Positions 46,402-55,300 of a stretch of DNA of 64,000 nucleotides are shown piece by piece. The DNA is taken from contig NZ_CP082249.1 of NCBI RefSeq assembly GCF_019879105.1, forward strand, positions 2,790,001 to 2,854,000, written 5' to 3'. The stretch's first letter is position 1. Each line of letters opens with the position of its first letter. Position numbers and translations under genes: made by a program. This DNA is from Natrinema sp. SYSU A 869 (GTDB lineage Archaea; Halobacteriota; Halobacteria; Halobacteriales; Natrialbaceae). Below the pieces are notes generated by a model. That model had not been told where the DNA came from and made no database searches. It saw only the letters and a list, made by a program, of their open reading frames with translations.

Positions 46402-47288
46402 TGTTTCCCGGGGCGACCGACGAACGCGAGGAGACCAACACGGCGGCACAGTCCGATCGTGGAGGCGACACCGACACGCAAGGGCGCGAGCCCGACCGTG
46501 ACGGCGCGAACTTCGTGGTCGTCGGTGCGCCCCTGGACGCAACGACGACCTTTCAGCCGGGGGCCCGATTTGGGCCCCAGCGGATCCGATCTTTTGCGAC
46601 ACCGTTCGACGATTACGACCACCGGACGGACCAGCGTTTTTCGGACCTCGGCGTCGTCGACCACGGCGACGTTCGGGCGTGGAACGATGTCGAAGCGTAC
46701 CTTGAGTATCTGACGAGCACGCTTCGTGAGGCGGTCTGGAACGACGCCGTGCCACTGACGTTGGGCGGCGAACACACCGTCTCCCTCGCAGGCGCACGCG
46801 CCGTAGAACCCGAGGTATTCGTCTGTCTCGACGCCCATCTCGATCTGTACGACGAATACGACGGCAACCCGCTCTCGCACGCCGCCGTCACCCGACGAAT
46901 CCTCGAGGACGTCGAGTCAGTCGAGGAGGCGATCATCCTCGGCGCTCGCACCGGCAGCGAAGCCGAGTGGGAACGAGCGGCCGACGACGACGTGACCGTC
47001 GTTCCACCCGAAAACGTAGGGGAGTGGACGCCCGCCGATCGGCTCGAGAACCGCGACGTCTACCTGAGCGTCGATATCGACGCCGCAGATCCCGGCTATG
47101 CGCCGGGAACCGGGACGATGGAGCCGTTCGGGCTCGAGCCCCGCGAACTCCGCGACGTCGTCCGCGAAGTCGCACCCCACGCCAGCGGGTTCGACGTGGT
47201 CGAGGTCAACGACCGCGACGACGGTCAGGCGGCCGCCTTAGCCGCGAAACTGGTCCGGGAGTTCGTCTTCTCGAACGCTGACGGGTAA
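46401..47288 (+). CDS. speB: Agmatinase (ureohydrolase)
   Basis: A 295-residue manganese ureohydrolase that converts agmatine to putrescine and urea. Mn ligands are all present: GGEHTVS, CLDAHLDLYDE (DAHxD) and LSVDIDAADPGYAPGTG (DxDxxDP). The N-terminal 35 residues are an acidic extension. It is translationally coupled to eIF5A. This pairing is conserved in haloarchaea, where agmatine metabolism is tied to eIF5A modification. Confidence 0.93.
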   Translation: MFPGATDEREETNTAAQSDRGGDTDTQGREPDRDGANFVVVGAPLDATTTFQPGARFGPQRIRSFATPFDDYDHRTDQRFSDLGVVDHGDVRAWNDVEAYLEYLTSTLREAVWNDAVPLTLGGEHTVSLAGARAVEPEVFVCLDAHLDLYDEYDGNPLSHAAVTRRILEDVESVEEAIILGARTGSEAEWERAADDDVTVVPPENVGEWTPADRLENRDVYLSVDIDAADPGYAPGTGTMEPFGLEPRELRDVVREVAPHASGFDVVEVNDRDDGQAAALAAKLVREFVFSNADG

Positions 47289-47649
47289 TCCGGATCCGTC
47301 GCTCCTCGTCAAGTCAGTGCGGTGGCGCGTGCTGGGCGACGGTGAGCTAACGGCGAACCGTCGCTTGACTCCGCGCGAGGGATGAGTGAATGAGTGTTAA
47401 CGCGGAACCGGAGGTTCCGCGAACCATACGAATAGTGCGGGACCGGCGGTCCCGCATACCGTGCGAACGGGCCGTCGGCCCGTGAGCAGAGGGCGCTGCG
47501 CGCCCGTGAGTAGAAATCGGCTGGGGAGGGCGTGGCTCTCACTGTTCCACGATAGCAGAACAGCCTTTCCGAACTACCGTGTCCTCACGAACTTGAGAGT
47601 GATTCGAGCGAGAGTACACCCTTTTCACGTCTCGAGCAAATCCCCGAGT
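47289..47649. other. Intergenic region carrying single repeat copy E
   Basis: Between agmatinase and the Nudix gene. Nearly filled by repeat copy E; open frames across it are not genes. Confidence 0.6.
47321..47559 (+). repeat. Structured intergenic repeat, single copy E with four hairpins
   Basis: Begins GGTGGCGCGTGCTG and ends TTCCACGATAGCAGAAC like the other copies. The first hairpin is GCGACGGT/ACCGTCGC (47336-47343 and 47357-47364). Between the conserved GCGAGGGATGAG and GGCTGGGGAGGGCGTGG lie four unrelated hairpins, each with a 3-nt loop: 47401-47421, 47436-47456, 47467-47483 and 47491-47505. Their spacers share GAACC(A)TACGAA or GTGAGNAG. No inverted partner is present. Confidence 0.75.
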
Positions 47650-48141
47650 ATGACCGAGACGACGCTGTGTTTCCCGCTTCGGGACGGTGATGACGACGCT
47701 GATCGCGAGGTACTCCTCATCGAGAAACGCCGCGGCCTCGGCGAGGGCTGGTACAACGGCCCCGGCGGCAAGTGCGAACCCGGTGAAACGCCGCGAGAGT
47801 GCGCCATCCGCGAAACCCACGAAGAAGTCGGCCTCGAGGTCCGGGACCTCGAGAAGGCGGGCGAACTCACCTTTCTCCTCGACGGCGAGGAACACACCGT
47901 CTGTCACGTCTACCGTACGCGCTCGTTCACCGGCGAGCCGACACCCTCCGAGGAGGCCTATCCGGAGTGGGTTCCCATCGATGGCGTCCCCTACGACCGG
48001 ATGTGGGACGACGATCACCTGTGGCTGCCCGGCGTGCTCGAGGGGCAGACGGTCGCCGGCGAGTTCCAGTTCGAGGGCGGCGAGCCGTTAGACGAGGCCG
48101 AGTTCGTCGATCACGACCTCGAGTGGGACGTCCCATTTTGA
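47650..48141 (+). CDS. Nudix hydrolase (MutT/8-oxo-dGTPase-like)
   Basis: A 163-residue Nudix protein. The Nudix box is complete: GPGGKCEPGETPRECAIRET continuing HEEVGLE (G-x5-E-x7-REUXEE). The start TLCFPLRD and the PEWVPIDGVPYDRMWDDD region resemble MTH1-type enzymes that clean oxidised nucleotides. ATG 47650 (MTETTLCF) is the start; upstream frame is repeat copy E. Converges with the quinone oxidoreductase gene. Confidence 0.9.
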   Translation: MTETTLCFPLRDGDDDADREVLLIEKRRGLGEGWYNGPGGKCEPGETPRECAIRETHEEVGLEVRDLEKAGELTFLLDGEEHTVCHVYRTRSFTGEPTPSEEAYPEWVPIDGVPYDRMWDDDHLWLPGVLEGQTVAGEFQFEGGEPLDEAEFVDHDLEWDVPF

Positions 48142-48185
48142 TCGTTCGGTCGCCGTCGAACCGGTCCCGCGATTAGATCACCGAG

Positions 48186-49160
48186 TTACGGCTTCAACAC
48201 GACCTTCCCGGAACTCTTCCGGTCCTCGATGTACTGGTGGGCCTCGGCCGCGTCCTCGAGCGCGAACGACTCGCCTAGGATTACCTCGAGGTCGCCGCTG
48301 GCGAATCCCTCGGTCAACTCGGGGACGGCTTTCATGACCCGCGACGGATCGTGCATGGAGGCCTGCCCGAGATGGAACCCTTTGACGGTCTTGTTCTCGA
48401 AGAGCAGGCGCTGATTGCTGACCTCCGCAGGGACGCCGCTGGCGACGCCGTAGGTGACCATCCGGCCGAAGTGGGTCATCGCGTCGAGGCTGCGCTCGAA
48501 GACGTCGTCGCCGACGCTCTCTAAGACGAGGTCGACGCCCTCACCGTTGGTTTCGTCCTCGACGACCTCACGGAAGTCCGTCTCGGTGTAGTTAATCGGA
48601 TGGTCGCAGCCCAGCTCGGCTGCGAGGTTGAGTTTTTCCTGTGTGCTCGCAGTGCCGAAGACCTTAGCCCCGGCATTGGACGCTAGCTGGACAGCTGCGG
48701 TGCCGACCCCGCCGGCTGCAGCCTGAATGAGGACGGATTCGTCTTCCTCGAGGCCGCCCCACTCGAAGAGACAGGCGTGGGCGGTGAGAAACTGGACGGG
48801 GAAGCCGGCTGCCTCATCGAAGCTCATCGCCTCGGGGATGGGAAAGAGCAGGTCCGCGGCAGCGGTGACGTACTCGGCGTAGCCGCCGGTGTCGAGCATG
48901 CCGACGACGCGGTCGCCTTCCGACAGGTCCTCGACGCCCTCGCCGACCGCGTCGACCGTTCCCGCGGCTTCCATGCCGGGGACGTACGGCGCTTCGGGAC
49001 CGTCCGGGTAGTGACCCCGGCGTTGCATGATATCCGCGAAGTTGATCCCTGCGGCTTCGATGTCGATTCGAACCTCGCCAGCGTCCGGTTCCGGCGTCGG
49101 TACGTCGCCGACCTCGAGCGCGTCGCTGTCACCGTACTCGGTCACTTCGATCGCTTTCAT
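48186..49160 (-). CDS. Zinc-independent quinone oxidoreductase (MDR superfamily)
   Basis: A 324-residue NADPH:quinone reductase of the zeta-crystallin type. It has AAGINFADIMQRRGHYPD, PGMEAAGTVDAVGEGV and the NADPH loop IQAAAGGVGTAAVQLA near residue 145, with NYTETDF and ESVGDDVFERSLDAM following. No zinc-binding cysteines. ATG 49158-49160 (MKAIEVTEYG) is chosen; the longer frame is upstream leader. It diverges from the disrupted yihY gene. Confidence 0.92.
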   Translation of the reverse strand: MKAIEVTEYGDSDALEVGDVPTPEPDAGEVRIDIEAAGINFADIMQRRGHYPDGPEAPYVPGMEAAGTVDAVGEGVEDLSEGDRVVGMLDTGGYAEYVTAAADLLFPIPEAMSFDEAAGFPVQFLTAHACLFEWGGLEEDESVLIQAAAGGVGTAAVQLASNAGAKVFGTASTQEKLNLAAELGCDHPINYTETDFREVVEDETNGEGVDLVLESVGDDVFERSLDAMTHFGRMVTYGVASGVPAEVSNQRLLFENKTVKGFHLGQASMHDPSRVMKAVPELTEGFASGDLEVILGESFALEDAAEAHQYIEDRKSSGKVVLKP

Positions 49161-49308
49161 ATCGAATGCGTGTACCGGTGTCGCACACATAACGCTGTCA
49201 GAACCGGACAAAACCAAGAGAGCGTTCATTGTTGTCGGCAGGAGACCAAACTGGAACGGTTGCGACTGCCACGGGTGGGTTCAACAGGGCCATCGTCGTA
49301 CGACGGCT

Positions 49309-50325
49309 ATGTCGACCGTTGGGTCCGTCGTCGCTCTCGCGCGGGATCGGAATCTCACGTTTCTGGCGGCGGGGATCGCCTACTACGCGTTCGTCTCGAC
49401 GATACCGCTGCTATTGCTCGCCGTGACGATCGCCTCGTTCGTCGGGGGCCAGGCGCTGGCGGACCGCGTGAGTAGCATGCTCAGCCAGCAACTCTCGTCT
49501 TCGGGACAGCAGATGGTATCCCAGGCGCTCACTGATCCGTCCGGTCGGGCGGCCGCGTCCGTAGTCGGATTCCTCGCGCTGGCGTGGAGCGCCCTGAAGC
49601 TCTTCCGTGGCCTCGATCAGGCGTTCGACGAGGTATACTCGGACGACGTCGACGTGTCGCTACTGGGCCAGGTCCGGGACGCGATCGTCGTCATCGTCGG
49701 CACCGCACTCGCCGTCGCGCTCGTCGTCGCCGTCGGCGCCGTGCTCTCGATACTGAACCTGCAAATCCCGTTCGCCAACGTGCTCGGGTCGCTTGTGCTG
49801 ATCGTCGTCCTGACGATCGCGTTCCTACCCATATACTACGTGCTTCCACCGGTGAACGTGTCGCTCGGTGAAGTGATTCCGGGAACGGCACTGTCTAGTT
49901 ACTCTATTCCAACGTATAGGGGGATTTCAGAGCCTGTTACAGCGTCACCGGTGGGATCCGTGATTGTCACTGGTTATGTGAAGTTTGCTGAAGCAGCCGA
50001 ATTATCGCTGCTCATAGAACAGAGTCCGCCTATATCAGATCCAATATGGTAGTTTTACAGTCGGTATCGTCACTTCATTACCTCCCTGTATTGCGGTTTC
50101 TCTTATCTAGACAGGGCCCCGGGAACGATCGTCGCCGCGATCGGCTGGGTCCTTCTTCAGGTCGGGTTCCGGATCTACGCGGCCAACGCCGGCCGCTACG
50201 CGGCGTACGGCGTGATCGGTGCTGTCCTGTTGTTCGTCACGTGGCTGTACTTCGGCAGCGTCGTGATACTGCTGGGCGCGGCGGTAAACGCCGTCCGTCG
50301 GGGTGCGACGACGGAAACGCCGTAG
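49309..50325 (+). pseudogene. YihY/BrkB-family membrane protein, split by a MITE
   Basis: The frame opens ATG 49309 and gives a YihY protein (AAGIAYYAFVSTIPLLLLAV, ALAWSALKLFRGLDQAFDEVY, SILNLQIPFANVLG). It is interrupted after EVIPGT at 49886 by a 232-bp element, reads through to a stop at 50047-50049, and then the true C-terminus resumes at PGTIVAAIGWVLLQVGFRIY and ends TAG 50323-50325. Removing the element and one copy of the target duplication gives one 258-residue frame, so the insertion is the only lesion. Lost part is about 65 residues with the last two membrane helices. Confidence 0.88.
49887..50118. mobile_element. MITE (232 bp), IS5-like ends, 8-bp target duplication
   Basis: Left end GGCACTGTCTAG (49887-49898) and right end CTAGACAGGGCC (50107-50118) are inverted with one mismatch. 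CCGGGAAC occurs on both sides (49879-49886, 50119-50126), the 8-bp duplication typical of several IS5-group elements. There is no transposase; a short frame in it (KFAEAAELSLLIEQ) may be a transposase N-terminal remnant. It sits inside yihY. The autonomous partner is not in this window. Confidence 0.88.
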
Positions 50326-50398
50326 CACTCTCCGATCCCTGTCGACTCCGGTAGCGTGACCTCGAGACAACCGCGCCACCGAGCGTTCGCCCTTCGCA

Positions 50399-50408
50399 TG
50401 GTTTAAGC
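50399..50408 (+). promoter_or_regulatory. TATA element of proS
   Basis: GGTTTAAGCC, about 27-30 nt before ATG 50433, matches a haloarchaeal TATA element and predicts a leaderless proS mRNA. Confidence 0.5.
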
Positions 50409-50432
50409 CCGCGCTGACTGCATGTCGTACTA

Positions 50433-51914
50433 ATGAGCGACGAGAGTCAAGAACTCGGCATCACCGAGTCGAAATCGCATAAGCCCGGCGAGTGGTACGC
50501 CGAGGTCGTCCAAAAGGCCAACATCGCTGACTACGCGCCGATGGGCGGATTCATCGTCACGAAGCCCCGCGGCTACGCCCTCTGGGAGGCCATTCAGGAT
50601 TCGCTGGACGGCTGGTTCAAGGAGACCGGCGTCGATAACGTCTACTTCCCAATGTTCATCCCCGAGAGCTTCCTCGAGCGGGAGAAGGACATCGTCGAAG
50701 GGTTCGATCCGGAGGTCGCGTGGGTGACCCAGGGCGGCCACGAGGAACTCGAGGAGCGACTGGCCGTCCGGCCGACCAGTGAGTCGATCATCGCGCCGTT
50801 CATGGCCGACTGGACGCGCAGCCACCGTGACCTGCCGATGCGGCTCAATCAGTGGTGTTCGGTCGTGCGGTGGGAGGCGACGGAGACGAAGCCGTTCTTC
50901 CGGACGAAGGAGTTCATGTGGCAGGAGGGCCACACCGCCCACGCGAGCAACGAGGGCGCGTGGGAGGAGGTCTGGACACGTCTCGGCCAGTACGAACGCG
51001 TCTACGAGGACGTGCTGGCGATTCCGGTGCTCCGCGGGAAGAAGCCCGAACACGACAAGTTCCCCGGTGCGGACACGACGACGACCGTCGAGGCGCTGAT
51101 GCCCGACGGCAAGTCCGTGCAGGGAGCAACCAGCCACAACCTCGGCCAGAGTTTCGCCGAGGCCTTCGACATCACCTTCGCCGACGAGGACGAGGAAGAA
51201 CAGACGGCCTACACCACCTCGTGGGGCCTCTCCTGGCGTGCACTGGGTGCACTCATCATGACCCACTCCGACGACCAAGGGCTCGTGCTCCCGCCGACGG
51301 TCGCGCCCACGCAGGTCGTCATCGTCCCCATCTGGCAGGCGGACACGAAAGACGACGTGCTCGAGTACTCTGAGGAAATCGCCGACGACCTCGAGGACGC
51401 CGGCTTCCGTGTCGAACTGGACGACCGCGACGGACGCAACCCCGGCTTCAAGTTCAACGAACACGAACTCAACGGGATCCCGCTGCGACTCGAGATCGGT
51501 CCCCACGAGGTCGACGACGGGGAGGTCACGCTGGTCCACCGGCCCGACAACGCCGAATCCGTCGAGGACCGCGACGAGATCGTCGAGAGCGTTGACGAGC
51601 ATCTCGACGAAATCTTTGCCAAGCTCTATGAGACGGCCGAGGAGAACCTCGAGGAGAACGTCCGCGAAGCCCACAGTCCGGAGGAGATCCTCGGGACGAT
51701 CGGCAAACACGGCGGCTACGTGAAGACGCCGTGGTGTGGCGACGAGGCCTGTGAAGAGGTCATCAAGGAGAAGATCGCCGCCGAGATCGTCATGCAGCCC
51801 CTGGCCGACGAAGGCGGCGAAACTGCGGGAGAGGTTCCCGAACCCGACCACGACGAGTGTGGCGTCTGTGGCGATCCGGCGGACGAGATCGCGTACTTCG
51901 CGAAGTCGTACTGA
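50433..51914 (+). CDS. proS: Prolyl-tRNA synthetase (archaeal type)
   Basis: A 493-residue class II synthetase of the archaeal/eukaryotic type. Motif 2 lies in RPTSESIIAPFMADWTRSH and RLNQWCSVVRWE; motif 3 is near SWRALGALIMTHSDDQGL. An anticodon-binding domain follows. The C-terminal zinc domain has TPWCGDEACEE and CGVCGDPADEIAYFAKSY, ending in the conserved tyrosine. Length is normal. It diverges from nothing and stands before the structured spacer ahead of gltB. Confidence 0.96.
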   Translation: MSDESQELGITESKSHKPGEWYAEVVQKANIADYAPMGGFIVTKPRGYALWEAIQDSLDGWFKETGVDNVYFPMFIPESFLEREKDIVEGFDPEVAWVTQGGHEELEERLAVRPTSESIIAPFMADWTRSHRDLPMRLNQWCSVVRWEATETKPFFRTKEFMWQEGHTAHASNEGAWEEVWTRLGQYERVYEDVLAIPVLRGKKPEHDKFPGADTTTTVEALMPDGKSVQGATSHNLGQSFAEAFDITFADEDEEEQTAYTTSWGLSWRALGALIMTHSDDQGLVLPPTVAPTQVVIVPIWQADTKDDVLEYSEEIADDLEDAGFRVELDDRDGRNPGFKFNEHELNGIPLRLEIGPHEVDDGEVTLVHRPDNAESVEDRDEIVESVDEHLDEIFAKLYETAEENLEENVREAHSPEEILGTIGKHGGYVKTPWCGDEACEEVIKEKIAAEIVMQPLADEGGETAGEVPEPDHDECGVCGDPADEIAYFAKSY

Positions 51915-52069
51915 TTCGTTCGGCAGGGCGATTCTTTTGTCGTTTCGTTCGAATCAGACTCGAGCCGTCCTCGAGGACTAGCCGGCAGATCGTGGGTGAC
52001 TGTTCCACGCTGACCTAACTGTTTAACCCCAGGTACCTTACCGGGGGAGAATAAGTAGAAGGATGTGGT

Positions 52070-52093
52070 GTTCACTCTGGTGGGTGAACACTA
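52070..52093. other. 8-bp stem-loop upstream of gltB
   Basis: GTGTTCAC-TCTGGTGG-GTGAACAC, a perfect stem that lies 20 nt before the nested hairpin. Together they may be a terminator for proS or part of a leader RNA. Confidence 0.45.
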
Positions 52094-52112
52094 CGTGCCT
52101 CTGACATTTCCC

Positions 52113-52163
52113 CGCTACCGGGAGACCGTCCTTTCCGGACGGGGTTTCAACCGACCGGTAGCG
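52113..52163. other. Nested double hairpin upstream of gltB
   Basis: Outer stem CGCTACCGG (52113-52121)/CCGGTAGCG (52155-52163), 9 bp perfect. Inner stem CCGTCC (52126-52131)/GGACGG (52137-52142), with a TTTCC loop. A two-way nested RNA fold is predicted in either strand. It may be a leader element or an insertion-element end. Confidence 0.5.
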
Positions 52164-52329
52164 CGGACTGATCGACGCTTCTTCGGGACGTAATTGAAAC
52201 GAGCCGAGTACAGGAGTGGCCACTAGTGGTTAAGGTGTTCCACTATACCTTATATTGGGTTATATGTGTTAATAATACGCTTAGTCATAATGGATTAGCC
52301 TCTTATAGTTGTTTCCGCTACGGGTGTGT

Positions 52330-55300
52330 ATGACACAGCCACATATAGCGCCATCCACCGAGCGTTCAGCGGGGCTCGCCGACCCTGCGGACGCGCGGTC
52401 GAACTGCGGGGTCGGCGTCGTCATGGACCTCGATGGGGATGGGGGACACGACGTCGTCGCCGACGGGCTCGAACTACTCGAAAATCTCGAACACCGCGGG
52501 ACGACTGGCGCAGAGAAGAACACCGGCGACGGGGCCGGTATCATGCTCCAGACGCCCGACTCGTTCTTCGAGACCGTTCTCGACGCCTCCCTCCCCGAGA
52601 CCTATGCCGTCGGCTCGCTCTTTCTCCCACAGGACGGCGCGGCACGTGCGGAACTCCTCGACCTCATCGAAGAGACGTTCGATACCTACGGCCTCGACGT
52701 CCTCGAGTGGCGGGACGTTCCGACGAACAACGAGGACCTCGGTCAGACGGCCGTCGACTCCGAACCGGACGTCTGGCAGGTCGTCGTCACGCCCGACGAC
52801 GACATCTCCGGCGACGACTTCGACCGCCGTCTCTACGTCGCCCGACGCGCACTCGAGAACGCGGTCGAGGACGCCGCTATCGAGAACAAGGAACGGTTCT
52901 ACGTCGTCTCTCTGGACTCGTCGACGGTAGTCTACAAGGGGCTGCTGAAGGGCGTTCAGGTGCCCGCGTATTATTCCGATCTGACCGACGAGCGGATGGA
53001 ATCGACGTTCGTGATGGTCCACGAACGGTTCTCGACCAACACGCTCGGTGCCTGGCATCTCGCCCATCCCTACCGGAACATCATCCACAACGGCGAGTTC
53101 AACACCATTCAGGGCAACATCAACTGGATGCGAGCCCGCGAGACCGATATCGAGAGCGACGTCTTAGCGGATCTCGAGGCGGTCAAGCCGATCATCGATG
53201 ACCCCGAGCAGTCCGACACCGCAAGCGTCGACAACGCCCTCGAACTGCTGATGCAGGACGGCCGGGACCTCGAACACGCCCTGCGGATGCTCGTCCCCGA
53301 GGCCTGGCGCGGCGATGACGCGATGGACGACGACCGGAAAGACTGGTACGACTTCCACGCCTCGCTCGTCGAGCCATGGGACGGCCCGGCACTCGTCGCG
53401 GCGACCGACGGCGAACGCGTCGGTGCAGTGCTGGACCGCAACGGGCTTCGTCCTTGCCGGTACGACGTGACGACGGACAATCGGCTGATTATGGCCAGTG
53501 AGGCCGGCGCGCTCGAGACCGAACCCGAAAACATCGAAGAACGCGGCCGTCTCAAGCCCGGTCAGCTCTTCCTTGCCGACCCCAACGAGGGTCGTGTCAT
53601 TCCCGACGAGGAAGTCTTCGACGACCTCACCGATGACCGCTACGGCGAGTGGGTTAACCAGGAGCAGGTTCACTTGGACGACATCCGGACCACGAACGAC
53701 CGGACGCCACAGGGGGAAGTCGACGGCCTACGTGACTACCAGGCGACCTTCGGCTACACCCACGACGAACTCGAGAACCTGATCGAGCCGATGACCCAGA
53801 AGGGGAAAGACCCCGTCGGCTCGATGGGCGACGACACGCCGCTGTCGGTGCTGACGGATTTCAACCGGCCGCTGTTCTCCTACTTCAAACAGCTGTTCGC
53901 ACAGGTCACGAACCCGCCGCTGGACTACATCCGTGAGGAACTCGTGACGTCGATGGAGTCGCGACTCGGCTTCCAGCGGAACCTGCTCGACGAGTCGCCC
54001 GAACACGCCCGCCAGCTCGTACTCGACTCGCCGATCCTGACCGACGCCGAACTCGGCTCGATCCGTGACTGTTCGGCCAACGGCATGACGGCTGCGACGA
54101 TCGACATCACCTACGAACCCGAGAGCGACGAACTCGGCGCTGACCTTGAGGCGGCCGTCGAACGCGTCCGCGAGGACGCCGTCGAGGCGATCGAAGCGGG
54201 CAACGATGTCATCATCCTCTCCGATCGGACCGTCGACGAGGACCGGGTTGCGATCCCGAGCCTGCTGGCGACCGGCGGCGTCCACCACCACCTCGTCCGC
54301 AACGGACTGCGCAACCACGTCGGCCTCGTCGTCGAGTCCGCCGATCCGCGCACCGTCCATCACTTCGCGACATTGGTCGGCTACGGTGCCGGCGCGGTCA
54401 ATCCCTACCTCGCCTACCAGACCATCGAGGACATCACTGCCGGCCCCGATGGAGCCGACACCGAGGTCGCGATCGACGCCTACGTCGGCGCGGTCGAGGA
54501 CGGCCTCCTGAAGATCATGGCCAAGATGGGGATCTCGACCGTCGAGAGCTACCAGGGTGCCCAGATCTTCGAGGCCGTCGGCCTCGACTCCGGTCTCGTC
54601 GCTGAATACTTCGAAGGCACCGAAAATCGCACCGAGGGGATCGGCCTCGCCGAGATCGAGGAGGACCTCCGCGAGCGCCACGCGACAGCCTTCGGCAGCG
54701 ACGGCGAGGAATCGGACCTCAATCGTCACGGCGAGTTCGAACACCGCTCGGACGGAATCCACCATCAGTGGAACCCCGACACCGTCGGCGCGCTCCAGCA
54801 GGCCGTCCGCTCGAACGATTACGAGCGCTACGGCGAGTTCGCCGAAAAGATCAACGACCAACAGCAGAACCTCCAGACCCTGCGGGGCCTGCTCGAGTTC
54901 GATTCGGATCGCGATTCGGTTCCGGTTGAGGAGGTCGAACCGATCAAGGACATCGTCCAGCGGTTCTCCACCGCGGCGATGTCGCTGGGCAGCCTCTCAC
55001 CGGAGGCCCACGAGAACAACTCGATCGCGATGAACCGGCTGGGCGGTAAGTCCAACTCCGGCGAGGGCGGCGAACCACCGGAGCGGTTCAACACCGAACG
55101 CGAGTGTAACGTCAAGCAGGTCGCGTCGGGCCGCTTCGGCGTCACGTCGACGTATCTCTCGAACGCCGACGAGCTCCAGATCAAGATGGCTCAGGGTTCA
55201 AAGCCCGGCGAGGGCGGCCACCTCCCCGGCTCGAAGGTCAACGAGATGATCGCCCATGTCCGCAAATCCACGCCGGGCGTCGGCCTCATCTCGCCGCCGC

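Larger units (their letters stand above)
51915..52329. other. Spacer between proS and gltB with two hairpins and AT-rich promoter region
   Basis: Contains a hairpin GTGTTCAC/GTGAACAC (52070-52093), the nested hairpin at 52113-52163, and an AT-rich stretch (52230-52310) likely to hold the gltB promoter. No gene. Similar palindromes occur at the ends of IS200/IS605-type elements, but no tnpA or tnpB is nearby. Confidence 0.5.

Noticed and set aside
47401-47505. Tandem hairpins as a CRISPR array
   Set aside because: The stems are different from each other, spacers are not of constant length, and no cas gene is present.
52038-52223. omega-RNA or tnpB-linked element upstream of gltB
   Set aside because: The palindromes resemble such ends but no tnpB or tnpA frame is found in the window, so only the hairpins are reported.
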